Part shown: positions 43,703 through 53,036 of the stretch, piece after piece
Layout: each line of letters starts with the position of its first letter
Numbering within the stretch: position 1 is the stretch's first letter
Source: Gemmatimonadales bacterium
GTDB taxonomy: Bacteria; Gemmatimonadota; Gemmatimonadetes; Gemmatimonadales; GWC2-71-9
Assembly: GCA_041390145.1 (NCBI GenBank)
Contig: JAWKQM010000007.1
Span: 1-64,000 of the forward strand
Length of the DNA stretch: 64,000 nt
Reading direction: 5' to 3'
Translations under genes and position numbers: made by a program
Notes under the pieces: generated by a model
Seen by the model: the letters and a program-made list of their open reading frames with translations, nothing else
Databases searched by the model: none
Told to the model about the DNA's origin: nothing

Positions 43703-46700
43703 CTACTCGACTGCCTCCCTGACAATCCGTGCCTGCTCGGCGATATGGACTGAGGGATATCCCTCGGCCGGGCTCGCGCGGTCGGGCCGGCCGGCATAGC
43801 GAAGCGTCACCCCCTCCGGCAGCACGGCGGTGAGGCGCTCCTGCACGAAGCCCCATGCACCCATGTTCCTCGGTTCCTCCTGTGCCCACACCACTTCCCG
43901 AAGCGCCGGATAGCGGGCAAACACCGCGCGGAGCTCGTCGGCGGGGTAGGGGTAGAGCAATTCCTGTCGGACGATGGCCGGACGCTCCCCTTCCGCCGGG
44001 AGCCCCGCCAGCAACTCGTAGTACAGCTTCCCGGAACAGAGCACCAGGCGGGTGGCATCGGTGGGGCGCGTCGGGTCGTCGAGCACCGGACGGAAGGCGT
44101 CGTCGATCAGGTCCGTCAATGACGAGGCGGCGGCCGGCAACCGGAGCAGGCTCTTCGGGGTCATGATGATCAACGGGCGAATCAGCCCGTTGTGTGCCTG
44201 CTGCCGAAGCAGGTGGAAGTACTGCGCCGGCGTCGTGCAATTGGCCACCCGCATGTTGCGCTCGGCACAGAGCTGCAGGAACCGCTCGAGCCGCGCGCTC
44301 GAATGCTCCGGCCCCTGTCCCTCGTACCCATGCGGCAGGAGCAGGGTCAGGCGCGTCCGCTGCCCCCACTTGGACTGCCCCGCCGCGAGGAACTGGTCCA
44401 GGAAGACCTGGGCACCGTTGACGAAGTCGCCGAACTGCCCCTCCCACAGCACCAGCGCCTCCGGCGCGGCCACGCTGTAGCCATACTCGAAGCCCATCGT
44501 CGCCAGTTCGGAGAGCGGGCTGTTGTGGATCTCGATCGGTGCCTGCGCTCCGGAGAGCCGCTGGATCGGTGACCAGGTCTCGCCGGTCTTCACGTCGTGC
44601 AGCACGAAGTGCCGGTGGCTGAACGTGCCCCGCTCCGTGTCCTGCCCCGTCAGACGGATCGGCACTCCCTCCAGCAGCAAGGACCCCATGGCCAGCGCCT
44701 CGGCCTGGCCCCAGTCAATCCCGGCCGGTGTCGTCAGGTCCTTGCGGCGGCGTTCCAGCTGCCGGGCCAGCTTCGGATGGGCGGTGAATCCCTCCGGCCA
44801 GGTGAGCAACTCGTCGTTGAGCGCCGTCAGGAACTCCGCGGGAAGCGCGGTTTCCACGAACGGCACCTCCTCGTGGACGGTGGGCTGCCCATCGACTCGG
44901 GGCGGCGCCGCCGTCTTCATCGCCTGCTGCACATCCACCAGTCGCTGGTACGCCCCCTCCGCCTCGGCGTCCGCCTCGGCCGCGCTCAGCACGCCGTCGC
45001 TTACCAGCTGCGCCGCGTACCGGGCCCGCACCGGCAGGTGGCCCCGGATGGCTTCGTACATGATGGGCTGCGTGTACGCCGGCTCGTCGCCCTCGTTGTG
45101 GCCCCAGCGCCGGTACCCGACCAGGTCGATCAGGACGTCGCTCCGGAACTTGGCCCGGTACGCCATGGCCAGCCGCACCGCGCTCAGACACGCTTCCGGG
45201 TCGTCGGCGTTGACGTGGATAATGGCCACGTCGAACCCCTTCGCCAGGTCGGAGGCGTGCCGCGTCGAGCGGGAATCCCGCACGTCCGTGGTGAACCCGA
45301 TCTGGTTGTTCGTGATGATGTGCAGCGTGCCACCCGGGTCGTATCCCGCGAGGTTGGCGAGGTTCAGCGTCTCGGACACAACGCCCTGCCCGGCGAACGC
45401 GGCGTCGCCGTGGATGATGATGGGCAGCGCCTCGGTCGGGTCGTGCTCGATGACCCGGCCCTTCCGCGATGTCTGGCGGGCGCGGGTGCGGCCGTTCACC
45501 ACCGGCCCGACGAACTCGAGGTGGCTGGGATTCGGGAGGACGCTCACCCGCACCGACTTCCCGCTGGTGCTGCGGATCGCGCCTTCCGCGCCAAGATGGT
45601 ATTTGACGTCGCCGGTGCCGGCGTCCGGCTCGCCCGGGTGCGCCTTGTGCCCCTCGAATTCCGCCATGATCGACTCGTAGGGCCGGCCGACGTTGTGGAC
45701 CAGGACGTTCAGTCGGCCGCGGTGCGCCATCCCGATGGCCACCTCCCGCGCCCCCTGATCGGCAGCGAGGTCGTTCGCCAGGTCCAGCATCGGCACGAGG
45801 GCGTCCACCCCCTCGATGGAGAATCGCTTCTGGCCCAGGTACGCCTTGTGGAGGAACCGCTCGAAGGTCTCGACGGCGGTCAGCCGCGCGAGCAGGCGCT
45901 TCCGCTCGTCCGCGGCCAGCGGCTTCCGGTAGGTGCCGGATTCGATCGCGTTGCGGAGCCAGACCCGCTCCGCGTGATCGGAGATATGCTCCACCTCGTA
46001 CGCGATCGTGCCGCAGTAGGTCTCCTTCAGGCGCGGCAACGCCTCGGCGAGGGTGTCGCCGGGGACCGCGATGCGCAGCACCCGCGACGGGATGCGGGCG
46101 AGAATGGCCGGGCTCAGGCCGAGCTGCTCAGGGTCGAGTGCCGGATCGCCGATCGGCTCGCTGCCCAGCGGGTCGAGCCGGGCGGCCAGGTGGCCATGGG
46201 TCCGGAACGCCTTGACCAGCCCCATCGCGGCGGCCACCTGTGACAGCTCATCGGGAGAGGCCGCCGAAGCCGAGGCGACCGCGCGCGCGGCCGGAGCCAC
46301 GGCGGTGGTGGGCATGCCCGTGGCGGCTGGAAGGTGGAGGCTCTCCGCGATCGCCTCGTAGAACGGCTCGGTTCCCGAGAGAAACCGCTCGATGGTCCGG
46401 AGGAAGGTGCCCGATTCAGCGCCCTGGATCACGCGGTGATCGTAGGTGCTGGTGATGGTCATGACCTTGCTGATGCCCAGCTCTCGCACCCGCTCCGGCG
46501 GCACGGTGGAGAACTCCGGGGGATAGCTGATGGCGCCCACCGCGATGATGGTCCCCTGGCCCGCCATCAGGCGGGGGACGGAGGCCACCGTGCCGAGCCC
46601 CCCGGGATTGGTGAGCTGGATTGTGCCGCCGGAGAAATCGTCCGGCATCAGCTTGCTGGTGCGCGCCTTCTCGATCAGCGTTTCATAGGTCGCGTGAAAC

Positions 46701-47416
46701 TCCGCAAAGTCCATCGTCTCGGCGGACTTGATGACCGGCACCACGAGGCCGCGCGTGCCATCCTTCCGCTCCATGTCCACCGCGATCCCCAGCCCAACCG
46801 ACGGCGGGCTCACCCGATGCGGCGCGCCGTTGATCATGCTCAGCGTGTCGACCATCGAGGGGTGGGCCTTGACCGCCTGGATGATCGCGAACCCGATGAG
46901 GTGGGTGAACGAGATCTTTTCGGTCCGGCCCGCGGCCGCCAGCGCGGCGTTCAGCCGGGCACGGTGCGCCTCCAGGGAGGCAACCGGCAGTTCCCGAAAG
47001 GTCGTGGCCGTCGGGACCGTCAGGCTCTCGTTCATGTTGGCCACGAGACGTCCGGCGGGCCCCTTGAGGAGCACGGCATTGGGCGGCACAGGCTGGCCGG
47101 GAGGCGCGGCGGGGGTGGCCGGGGCCTCGGAAGCGGGGCTCGTGGCGGCCGGCTTGCCGTTCCCCGCGGCGGTGTCGACGGTCGGCGTTTCGCCGATCAC
47201 GCCGCTCTCGAAGAGGCGGCGCCATTCCTCGGAGACCGCTGTGGGGTCGCGCAGGTATTCCTCGTACACAGCCTGCGCAAATCCGGCGTTGGCCGTCTCG
47301 AACACGTTCAAGTCCACGAACCGCTCCACTGCAGTGGGAAGCATGGGTCGCAGGGCCCGAAGCCCTGGACGTTGTACGGAAAGATAATCGCCCGGCCGCA
47401 TGCACAGCGCGTGCAT
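43703..47416 (-). CDS. kgd: multifunctional 2-oxoglutarate dehydrogenase E1 with fused E2 domain (Kgd type)
   Basis: A 1237-residue protein. Residues about 25-75 are the E1 N-terminal helix (VDLNVFETANAGFAQAVYEEY). A Pro/Ala linker leads to an E2 acyltransferase domain ending TSTYDHRVIQGAESG (about 340-355). The E1 half follows with GMAHRGRLNVLVHNVG, the ThDP-binding GDAAFAGQGVVSE and the C-terminal transketolase fold. There is no lipoyl domain, as in actinobacterial Kgd. It converts 2-oxoglutarate to succinyl-CoA (or succinic semialdehyde) in the TCA cycle. ATG 47416 is preferred over ATG 47344 because AAGGAG precedes it at ideal spacing. Confidence 0.93.
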   Translation of the reverse strand: MHALCMRPGDYLSVQRPGLRALRPMLPTAVERFVDLNVFETANAGFAQAVYEEYLRDPTAVSEEWRRLFESGVIGETPTVDTAAGNGKPAATSPASEAPATPAAPPGQPVPPNAVLLKGPAGRLVANMNESLTVPTATTFRELPVASLEAHRARLNAALAAAGRTEKISFTHLIGFAIIQAVKAHPSMVDTLSMINGAPHRVSPPSVGLGIAVDMERKDGTRGLVVPVIKSAETMDFAEFHATYETLIEKARTSKLMPDDFSGGTIQLTNPGGLGTVASVPRLMAGQGTIIAVGAISYPPEFSTVPPERVRELGISKVMTITSTYDHRVIQGAESGTFLRTIERFLSGTEPFYEAIAESLHLPAATGMPTTAVAPAARAVASASAASPDELSQVAAAMGLVKAFRTHGHLAARLDPLGSEPIGDPALDPEQLGLSPAILARIPSRVLRIAVPGDTLAEALPRLKETYCGTIAYEVEHISDHAERVWLRNAIESGTYRKPLAADERKRLLARLTAVETFERFLHKAYLGQKRFSIEGVDALVPMLDLANDLAADQGAREVAIGMAHRGRLNVLVHNVGRPYESIMAEFEGHKAHPGEPDAGTGDVKYHLGAEGAIRSTSGKSVRVSVLPNPSHLEFVGPVVNGRTRARQTSRKGRVIEHDPTEALPIIIHGDAAFAGQGVVSETLNLANLAGYDPGGTLHIITNNQIGFTTDVRDSRSTRHASDLAKGFDVAIIHVNADDPEACLSAVRLAMAYRAKFRSDVLIDLVGYRRWGHNEGDEPAYTQPIMYEAIRGHLPVRARYAAQLVSDGVLSAAEADAEAEGAYQRLVDVQQAMKTAAPPRVDGQPTVHEEVPFVETALPAEFLTALNDELLTWPEGFTAHPKLARQLERRRKDLTTPAGIDWGQAEALAMGSLLLEGVPIRLTGQDTERGTFSHRHFVLHDVKTGETWSPIQRLSGAQAPIEIHNSPLSELATMGFEYGYSVAAPEALVLWEGQFGDFVNGAQVFLDQFLAAGQSKWGQRTRLTLLLPHGYEGQGPEHSSARLERFLQLCAERNMRVANCTTPAQYFHLLRQQAHNGLIRPLIIMTPKSLLRLPAAASSLTDLIDDAFRPVLDDPTRPTDATRLVLCSGKLYYELLAGLPAEGERPAIVRQELLYPYPADELRAVFARYPALREVVWAQEEPRNMGAWGFVQERLTAVLPEGVTLRYAGRPDRASPAEGYPSVHIAEQARIVREAVE

Positions 47417-47417
47417 G
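47399..47417 (-). promoter_or_regulatory. hairpin enclosing the kgd start codon
   Basis: In the kgd mRNA the bases CATGCAC (47417-47411) pair perfectly with GTGCATG (47405-47399) around a five-base loop. The AUG at 47416-47414 lies inside the 5' arm, and the ribosome-binding AAGGAG is just upstream and unpaired. Such a structure could lower or regulate initiation. The second arm is within codons 4-6, so the coding sequence itself is constrained. Confidence 0.6.
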
Positions 47418-47514
47418 AGATCTCCTTCCCGACGTCCCTCCTAGACACAGCCCCTCGGCCCGATGACCTTTCCTGAGTCTTCTGCCGGTGGGTCCCAATA
47501 TTCAGGAGTGCGCC

Positions 47515-48213
47515 ATGCGACACCTCTCCATCGTCACCATCTGCTCGGCAGCCGCGATCGCGCTGGCGGCCTGTGGAAGCGACACGACCAGCCCGCCCGC
47601 GGTTCTCGAAGTTGCCCTCACCCCGGTGGGGAACGGGAACGGACAGGCCGGGACGGTGGGGACCCAGTTGGTGAACAACCTCCGTGTCCTTGTCACCCGA
47701 AACAGCCTGCCACTGGCCGGGGCCTCCGTGCACTGGGCGGCGGCGATCGGGAATGGAGTGATCGCCCCTGGGGTCGGGACGACAGGTGACGATGGCATCG
47801 CCCTCGCCACCTGGACATTGCCCACGGCGAGTGGCACCCTGTCGGGAACTGCCTCGGTGGATGGTGCGGAGGGCTCGCCAGTCCTCTTGACCGCAACGGC
47901 GCTGGCGGGGCCGGCCACCAGTTTCGATCTGCTGGCGGGCAACAATCAGGTGGTGGCGGCAGGCGCGACGGCCTCGGAACCGCTCACGGTCAAGCTGCAG
48001 GACACCTACGGCAATCCCGTCGAAGGGACGACGGTCACCTGGACCGTTTTTTCCGGCACCGCGACGCTCTCCGCCTCGTCCGTCAACACCGGACCTGGCG
48101 GGACGGCATCGGTGGAAGTCACCGCCGGTGCCGTGCCCGGCGCGGTCGTGATTCGCGCAATTCCCGGGGTCGCGCTGCCAGGCGTGGATTTCGACCTGAC
48201 GGTCACCCCGTAA
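47515..48213 (+). CDS. lipoprotein with two Ig-like (BIG1) domains
   Basis: A 232-residue lipoprotein from ATG 47515 (CAGGAG upstream). The signal peptide ends IALAACG, placing the lipidated Cys near residue 20. Two Ig-like repeats follow, each with the Big_1 pattern: VTRNSLPLAGASVHW...TTGDDGIA and VKLQDTYGNPVEGTTVTW...TGPGGTASVEV. Such domains serve as surface adhesin or spacer modules. It is divergent from kgd, 98 bp away. Confidence 0.85.
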   Translation: MRHLSIVTICSAAAIALAACGSDTTSPPAVLEVALTPVGNGNGQAGTVGTQLVNNLRVLVTRNSLPLAGASVHWAAAIGNGVIAPGVGTTGDDGIALATWTLPTASGTLSGTASVDGAEGSPVLLTATALAGPATSFDLLAGNNQVVAAGATASEPLTVKLQDTYGNPVEGTTVTWTVFSGTATLSASSVNTGPGGTASVEVTAGAVPGAVVIRAIPGVALPGVDFDLTVTP

Positions 48214-48353
48214 CATCGTCCCCCCCCCGCCCCGGCGGCGACATGCGCCCAGGTTCCGGGTTCCCCCCGGGGCCCTGGGCGCTCTTGATTCCCTCCACTC
48301 TCCTCGGTAACCTCCCGGGAACCCCGCGCACCTTTCCTCACAATCCCTTCGCC

Positions 48354-49460
48354 ATGCGAATCTTTGCGCCCTTGGTCGCCGTGGTCGTTGCCGCAGCGCT
48401 GGCCGCCTGCGAGCCGCCGACCGGTGCGGCCGTCATCGGCTACGCCTTTCCACGGGACGGCCAGCGCGCTGCGCTCGTGGCGGCGGCAGCCCTCCCGTCG
48501 GATACGACCCTGGGCGCCATCCGGGTTGTGGGCGACTGGGACTCTGGGGGCACCGAGTCTACCGTGGAAATCGCGCGGGCGCGCCGGTTGGTGGCATTGC
48601 CCGGGGTCATGGGTGTCGTCGGTCACGCCGGCAGCAGGGGCACCCTGATCACGGCGCCCATCTACAGCGACGCGGGCGTTCCGCTCGTGGTGCCGACCGC
48701 CACCAGTGGCCGGCTCTGGGAGCTCGGGGAGTGGATCTTCCCCCTGGCGCCGACCGACTCCATCGAGGCGGCGTTCCTGGGGGAGGCCGCGGTCGACGGG
48801 CTGAAGGCGTCCCGGATTGCGATCTACTTCGTGAACACCGCCTATGGTGCCGGGATTCGGGCCGAACTGCGCCGTTGGCTCGCCACCAGAAACCTGCAGC
48901 CGGTGGATGAAGTGCCGTACGTGATCGGTTCCGACCTCCAGACACTGGTCGAGGCGTCATTGCAGCGGAGCCGGCCCGATCTCGTTGTCCTGGTCGGCCG
49001 CCGGATCGAGGTGGCCCAGATGGCCGCCATCGTCTTCGAGCATGACCCGTCGATCCGCCTCCTGGCAGCCGACGGTGCCTACGACCAGCTTCCGGATCTG
49101 ATGCTGGCCGCGGGCGCCGCTGCCGACTCCCTGTACCTCACCACCTTCTGGGTGGCGGATACGACGGTCCCCGTGCAGCGTGACTTCATCCGGCGCTACC
49201 GCCTCGAAACCGGCCGTGAACCAGCGGCCTTCGAGGCGATGCGGTATGACGCCGTCATGGTGCTCGCCCAGGCAATCCGTGAGGTGGGCCCCGATCGTGC
49301 CGCGGTGCGGGACTGGCTGCGCTCGCTGGGCGGCGATCGGCCACCGTACCAGGGAGTGACCGGCGACATCAGTTTCCGCCGGGGCGCCCGCCACAATCTC
49401 GTCCTGGTCCGCCTCCGGGATGGCGTGCCTGTCACGGTGCCCGAAGCGGGAGTCTGGTAA
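48354..49460 (+). CDS. substrate-binding lipoprotein (Leu/Ile/Val-binding-like), likely ligand sensor
   Basis: A 368-residue lipoprotein from ATG 48354; the signal peptide ends ALAACEP. It has the type I periplasmic-binding fold: VMGVVGHAGSRGTLITAPIY, VPLVVPTATSG, ASRIAIYFVNTAYGAG, YDAVMVLAQAI. The first strand is less canonical than in ABC-importer members. No permease or ATPase gene is adjacent. Instead its TAA overlaps the start of a membrane histidine kinase (TAATG), which suggests it presents a ligand to that kinase. Confidence 0.88.
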   Translation: MRIFAPLVAVVVAAALAACEPPTGAAVIGYAFPRDGQRAALVAAAALPSDTTLGAIRVVGDWDSGGTESTVEIARARRLVALPGVMGVVGHAGSRGTLITAPIYSDAGVPLVVPTATSGRLWELGEWIFPLAPTDSIEAAFLGEAAVDGLKASRIAIYFVNTAYGAGIRAELRRWLATRNLQPVDEVPYVIGSDLQTLVEASLQRSRPDLVVLVGRRIEVAQMAAIVFEHDPSIRLLAADGAYDQLPDLMLAAGAAADSLYLTTFWVADTTVPVQRDFIRRYRLETGREPAAFEAMRYDAVMVLAQAIREVGPDRAAVRDWLRSLGGDRPPYQGVTGDISFRRGARHNLVLVRLRDGVPVTVPEAGVW

Positions 49461-51421
49461 TGGCCACCGGCAACTACCCTGTAGCCCCCCGATGGCGGCG
49501 AGCGCTCAGCATCCGGACGCTCTTCCTGTTCCTGGTGGGGATGGTGGGGCTGTACGTGCTCGGCGTGTCCATCTTCCTCGCGGCACGCATGCATCCCGGG
49601 GCGGTGCTGCTGCGGAGGGACACCGAACCGGTGGTCGAGCTCTTCGGGGTGCTCAATGCCCGATCCCAGCGGCTTGAGGCCGAGGTGCGCGACCTGCAGG
49701 GGCTCGTGGCGCTGGGCCCGCCAGGATATCCCGCCTCGCTGAATCGCCTTCGGGAGCAGCTGGCGGAGGCCCCGGACGAACGCAGCACGCGCGCGTTTAC
49801 GGCAGTCCCGGAGGCAATGCGCACCGCCATGGCCACCGCCGATGAGGCGATTGCGCAGCTGGAGAGCGGGGCGCTCGAAGTGGTGAGCCTGCTGGAGCTC
49901 GGCCGCTACGAGGCCGCGGCCGCGCGCATGATGTCGGTCAACGTGCTGGTGGGCGAGATGAACCGGCACCTGGCGGAGGCGGAACGGCGCGGTCTCTCCG
50001 ACCTGGTGCGTCGCGAGGATGAACTTTCCCACGCCACGGGGCAGGCGCTGCGCGCCGTGATCATCTGGCTGGTGATCGGTCTCTTCTTCCTGCCCACCGT
50101 GCTGCTCCTGGCGTATCGCCGGCTGGGCACGCCGCTGCGGGACCTCGAAGAGGGGCTGACCCAGGTCGCCGAAGGGGACCTGCATGCGCAGGTCCCCGTC
50201 CGCCACGCCGATGAGATTGGGCGTCTTGCCGACCACTTCAATCACATGACCTCGGTGCTTCGGGAGCGGGCGGAGGAACAGGGGCGGTTCGCGGCGGCGG
50301 GAGAACTCATCGCCGGTGTCGCCCACGAGGTGAACAATCCGCTGATGGCCATCTCCGCGATCGCCCAGCAGCGCCTCGAGGACGACGACCTCCGCCCCGA
50401 CGACCGACAGGACCTCACGCAGATCCTTCGCCAGTCGCGACGCGCAGGCAAGCTGCTGTCGGGCCTCCTCCGCTTCGCGCGGAGCGGGAGCGAGCCCCGG
50501 GCCGAGACCGCGAATCTCGGGAAGGTGCTGCGCGAGGCGATCGATCTCGTGTCGTACCAGTTCGGCGTCGCCGAAATCACCCTCGACGCCGGCATCGATC
50601 CCGACCTCCCGCGGGTCTATGGGGATCCCGCACGCCTCGAACAGGTGTTCGTGAACCTCCTCAGCAACGCGGTGCACGCCGTCCGCCAGGTGGCCCCGCC
50701 GAGACGAATCACCATTGCGAGCGGAGCCGATGCCGACGCTGTCTGGCTGACGCTCTCCGACAACGGCCCCGGCATCCCGGCCGGGCTCCACCGGCGGCTC
50801 TTCCGGCCGTTCGTGACCACCAAGGGTCGGCAGGGGACCGGGCTCGGGCTCTACATCTCACGCCAGATTCTGCGGGATGCGGGGGGAGAGATCGAAGCCG
50901 ATGAGGCACCGGAAGGGGGGGCGCGGTTCAAGCTTAGGTTCCGCACCGCCGGAGAGGGCGACTGGCTCATTACTCCGCGCGACCAGGTGCGGCCCGGCCT
51001 GCCAGCCACGCTGGAGGGAGTGCGGATCCTGCTCGTCGACGATGAAGCGGCGCTCCGTCGGCCGATCGCGCGATTCCTGGCGCGGCGCGGCGCCGCCGTG
51101 GAGGAGGCGGGTGACGGCATCGACGCCCTGGACCGGATTGCGGCGTCGCAGGGGAAGTTCGACGTGCTGCTGGCCGACCTGCGCATGCCGCGGATGGACG
51201 GCGTGGCCCTCCACGCCGAGCTGCGGAACCGCTATCCGGCGCTGGCCGACCGGGTCGTCTTCCTGTCCGGCGACCTCTCCCACCTGACGAGCGGGTCCCA
51301 CACGAGGCGGGCGGGAGAGAGCACCATTCCCGCCGACCGCATCCTCCTCAAGCCGGTGTCGCTGGAGGAGGTGGAGACGCGGCTGCTCCAGGTGGTGCAG
51401 CAGGCGCCACCGGCTGGCTGA
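49460..51421 (+). CDS. hybrid sensor histidine kinase with HAMP and receiver domains
   Basis: A 653-residue protein. Helices at about 17-42 and 198-218 flank a 155-residue periplasmic helical sensor. HAMP follows (PLRDLEEGLTQVAEGDLH). HisKA has His289 in GVAHEVNNPLMA. HATPase shows LEQVFVNLLSNAVHA, DNGPGIP and GTGLGLYIS. The C-terminal receiver has LLVDDEAALR, Asp in LLADLRMPRMDG and Lys in RILLKPVS. It would sense a periplasmic ligand, probably through the coupled binding protein, and pass phosphate to its own receiver. The output partner is not adjacent. Confidence 0.93.
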   Translation: MATGNYPVAPRWRRALSIRTLFLFLVGMVGLYVLGVSIFLAARMHPGAVLLRRDTEPVVELFGVLNARSQRLEAEVRDLQGLVALGPPGYPASLNRLREQLAEAPDERSTRAFTAVPEAMRTAMATADEAIAQLESGALEVVSLLELGRYEAAAARMMSVNVLVGEMNRHLAEAERRGLSDLVRREDELSHATGQALRAVIIWLVIGLFFLPTVLLLAYRRLGTPLRDLEEGLTQVAEGDLHAQVPVRHADEIGRLADHFNHMTSVLRERAEEQGRFAAAGELIAGVAHEVNNPLMAISAIAQQRLEDDDLRPDDRQDLTQILRQSRRAGKLLSGLLRFARSGSEPRAETANLGKVLREAIDLVSYQFGVAEITLDAGIDPDLPRVYGDPARLEQVFVNLLSNAVHAVRQVAPPRRITIASGADADAVWLTLSDNGPGIPAGLHRRLFRPFVTTKGRQGTGLGLYISRQILRDAGGEIEADEAPEGGARFKLRFRTAGEGDWLITPRDQVRPGLPATLEGVRILLVDDEAALRRPIARFLARRGAAVEEAGDGIDALDRIAASQGKFDVLLADLRMPRMDGVALHAELRNRYPALADRVVFLSGDLSHLTSGSHTRRAGESTIPADRILLKPVSLEEVETRLLQVVQQAPPAG

Positions 51422-53036
51422 GCGGTTGCCAGCCGGCCAACTCACTCCTCACCCGACCCTCATCCCAGTTCAGTTCCCGACCGAGCAGCGCGGCGACCTT
51501 CGGCGCCGCCTGCGCGCCGTGATCGGTGGTCTCGTAGTGCAGGTGGATGCGCCGGACCAGCACATCGTCGATGTGGGTGGCCAGTTCGCGGCGGGCGTGG
51601 TGGACGACCTCCGCTTCGATGGCGGGGTGGTCGGGGTGCAGGCGCTCCAGCAGGCCCCGCTCGAGGCGGCCGAGATTGCAGATCGCCGCGGCCTCGGTTC
51701 CATAGTGGCGCAGGAGGTGGTCGGCCGTCTCGGCGCCGAGGCCGAGGTCGAGCATCGTCTGCCGCATCGGGTCAAGATCGGCGGCCTCGCCGCCGGGGAG
51801 CGGCTCGGTGTCGGTGGGGGCCCGGGAGGGGCGCGGGCGGCCTTCCCGTCGCGTCAGTTCCGCGGCCACCTCGTCGACAAGTTCCGCCGCCATGGAGCGA
51901 TAGGTGGTCAGCTTCCCGCCGGCGATGGTCAGCATGCCCCCCGGTCCCCGTCGAATGACGTGTTCCCGGCTCACCGAAGACGCGGTGCCGGGCTCGCCGG
52001 AGTCGATGAGCGCGCGGACACCGGCCCAGCTCGAGACTACGTCCTCCTCCGTCAGGTGGGCCTGGGGAAAGCAGGCGTTGGCCGAGCGGAGGAGGTAGTG
52101 TACATCGTCCTCGCTCGGCGCGGCCGCTTCGGGAGGGCCGGGCTCGTCGGTGTCGGTGGTGCCGATGTAGGAGAACTCGCCCCAGGGGAGGACGAACATC
52201 ACGCGGCCGTCGATGGGGCTGGTCAGGGTGACGGCCGCGGTGTGTCCGATCCGCTCGCGGCGCACCATCACGTGGGCCCCTCGGGTGCGGCGGAGCATCG
52301 GCTTGGCGCCGGGGTCCTCGAGCCGGCGGATGCCGTCGGTCCATGGCCCGGTCGCGTTCACCACCACCGCGGCGCGGATCTGCCCCTGGCGCATGTACTC
52401 GTCCTCGACGACCGCCCCGCGGACTTCGCCCCCGCTCCGTTCGAGGCCGATCACCCGGGTGTAGGTCGCCAGGTCGGCGCCGTGCAGCATCGCCGAGCGG
52501 GCCGTCGCGATGACGAGGCGGGCATCATCGCACTGCGCGTCGTAGTACCGCGCCCCGCCGACCAGTCCCCGCTCGCGCAGCATCGGCTCCTGGGCGAGGA
52601 GGGCGCGCTTGCCGAGGATGCGGTGTCGGCGCACATTCCGAAGCGGGGCCAGCAGGTCGTAGAGGAACATCCCGGCGGCCAGCTTCCAGAGCGGCACCCG
52701 GTCGCCCTTATGGACCGGGAAGACAAAGGGCAGCGGTCGCACCAGGTGCGGGGCGATGGTGAGGAGGGTCCGGCGCTCTCGCGTAGCTTCCCGGACCAGG
52801 TGAAATTGCCCCTGTTCGAGGTAGCGCAGGCCGCCGTGGATGAGACGGCTGGACAGCGAGCTGGTTCCCGAGGCGAGATCCCGGGCTTCAATGAGTGCCG
52901 TGCGGAATCCCCGCATGGCGGCGTCCCGGGCGATTCCCGCGCCGGTAATGCCGCCCCCGATGACGAGCAGGTCGTACGGCCGTGCCGTCAGCCGGTCCAA
53001 TGTCGCACAGCGGAAGGAAACGTTACGAGTGTCCAT
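51348..53036 (-). CDS. glpD: FAD-dependent glycerol-3-phosphate dehydrogenase
   Basis: A 562-residue flavoenzyme. The FAD site is LLVIGGGITGAGIARDAAMRG (about 23-43), followed by GTSSLSSRLIHGGLRYLEQ, the substrate domain and the C-terminal DAO_C helical domain (EAEVVHHARRELATHIDDVL). It oxidises sn-glycerol-3-P to dihydroxyacetone-P and feeds electrons to quinone at the membrane. The last 25 residues are an Ala/Pro tail encoded opposite the end of the kinase gene, a 74-bp convergent overlap. Its start codon overlaps that of the divergent methyltransferase. Confidence 0.92.
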   Translation of the reverse strand: MDTRNVSFRCATLDRLTARPYDLLVIGGGITGAGIARDAAMRGFRTALIEARDLASGTSSLSSRLIHGGLRYLEQGQFHLVREATRERRTLLTIAPHLVRPLPFVFPVHKGDRVPLWKLAAGMFLYDLLAPLRNVRRHRILGKRALLAQEPMLRERGLVGGARYYDAQCDDARLVIATARSAMLHGADLATYTRVIGLERSGGEVRGAVVEDEYMRQGQIRAAVVVNATGPWTDGIRRLEDPGAKPMLRRTRGAHVMVRRERIGHTAAVTLTSPIDGRVMFVLPWGEFSYIGTTDTDEPGPPEAAAPSEDDVHYLLRSANACFPQAHLTEEDVVSSWAGVRALIDSGEPGTASSVSREHVIRRGPGGMLTIAGGKLTTYRSMAAELVDEVAAELTRREGRPRPSRAPTDTEPLPGGEAADLDPMRQTMLDLGLGAETADHLLRHYGTEAAAICNLGRLERGLLERLHPDHPAIEAEVVHHARRELATHIDDVLVRRIHLHYETTDHGAQAAPKVAALLGRELNWDEGRVRSELAGWQPLSQPVAPAAPPGAAASPPPPATPA

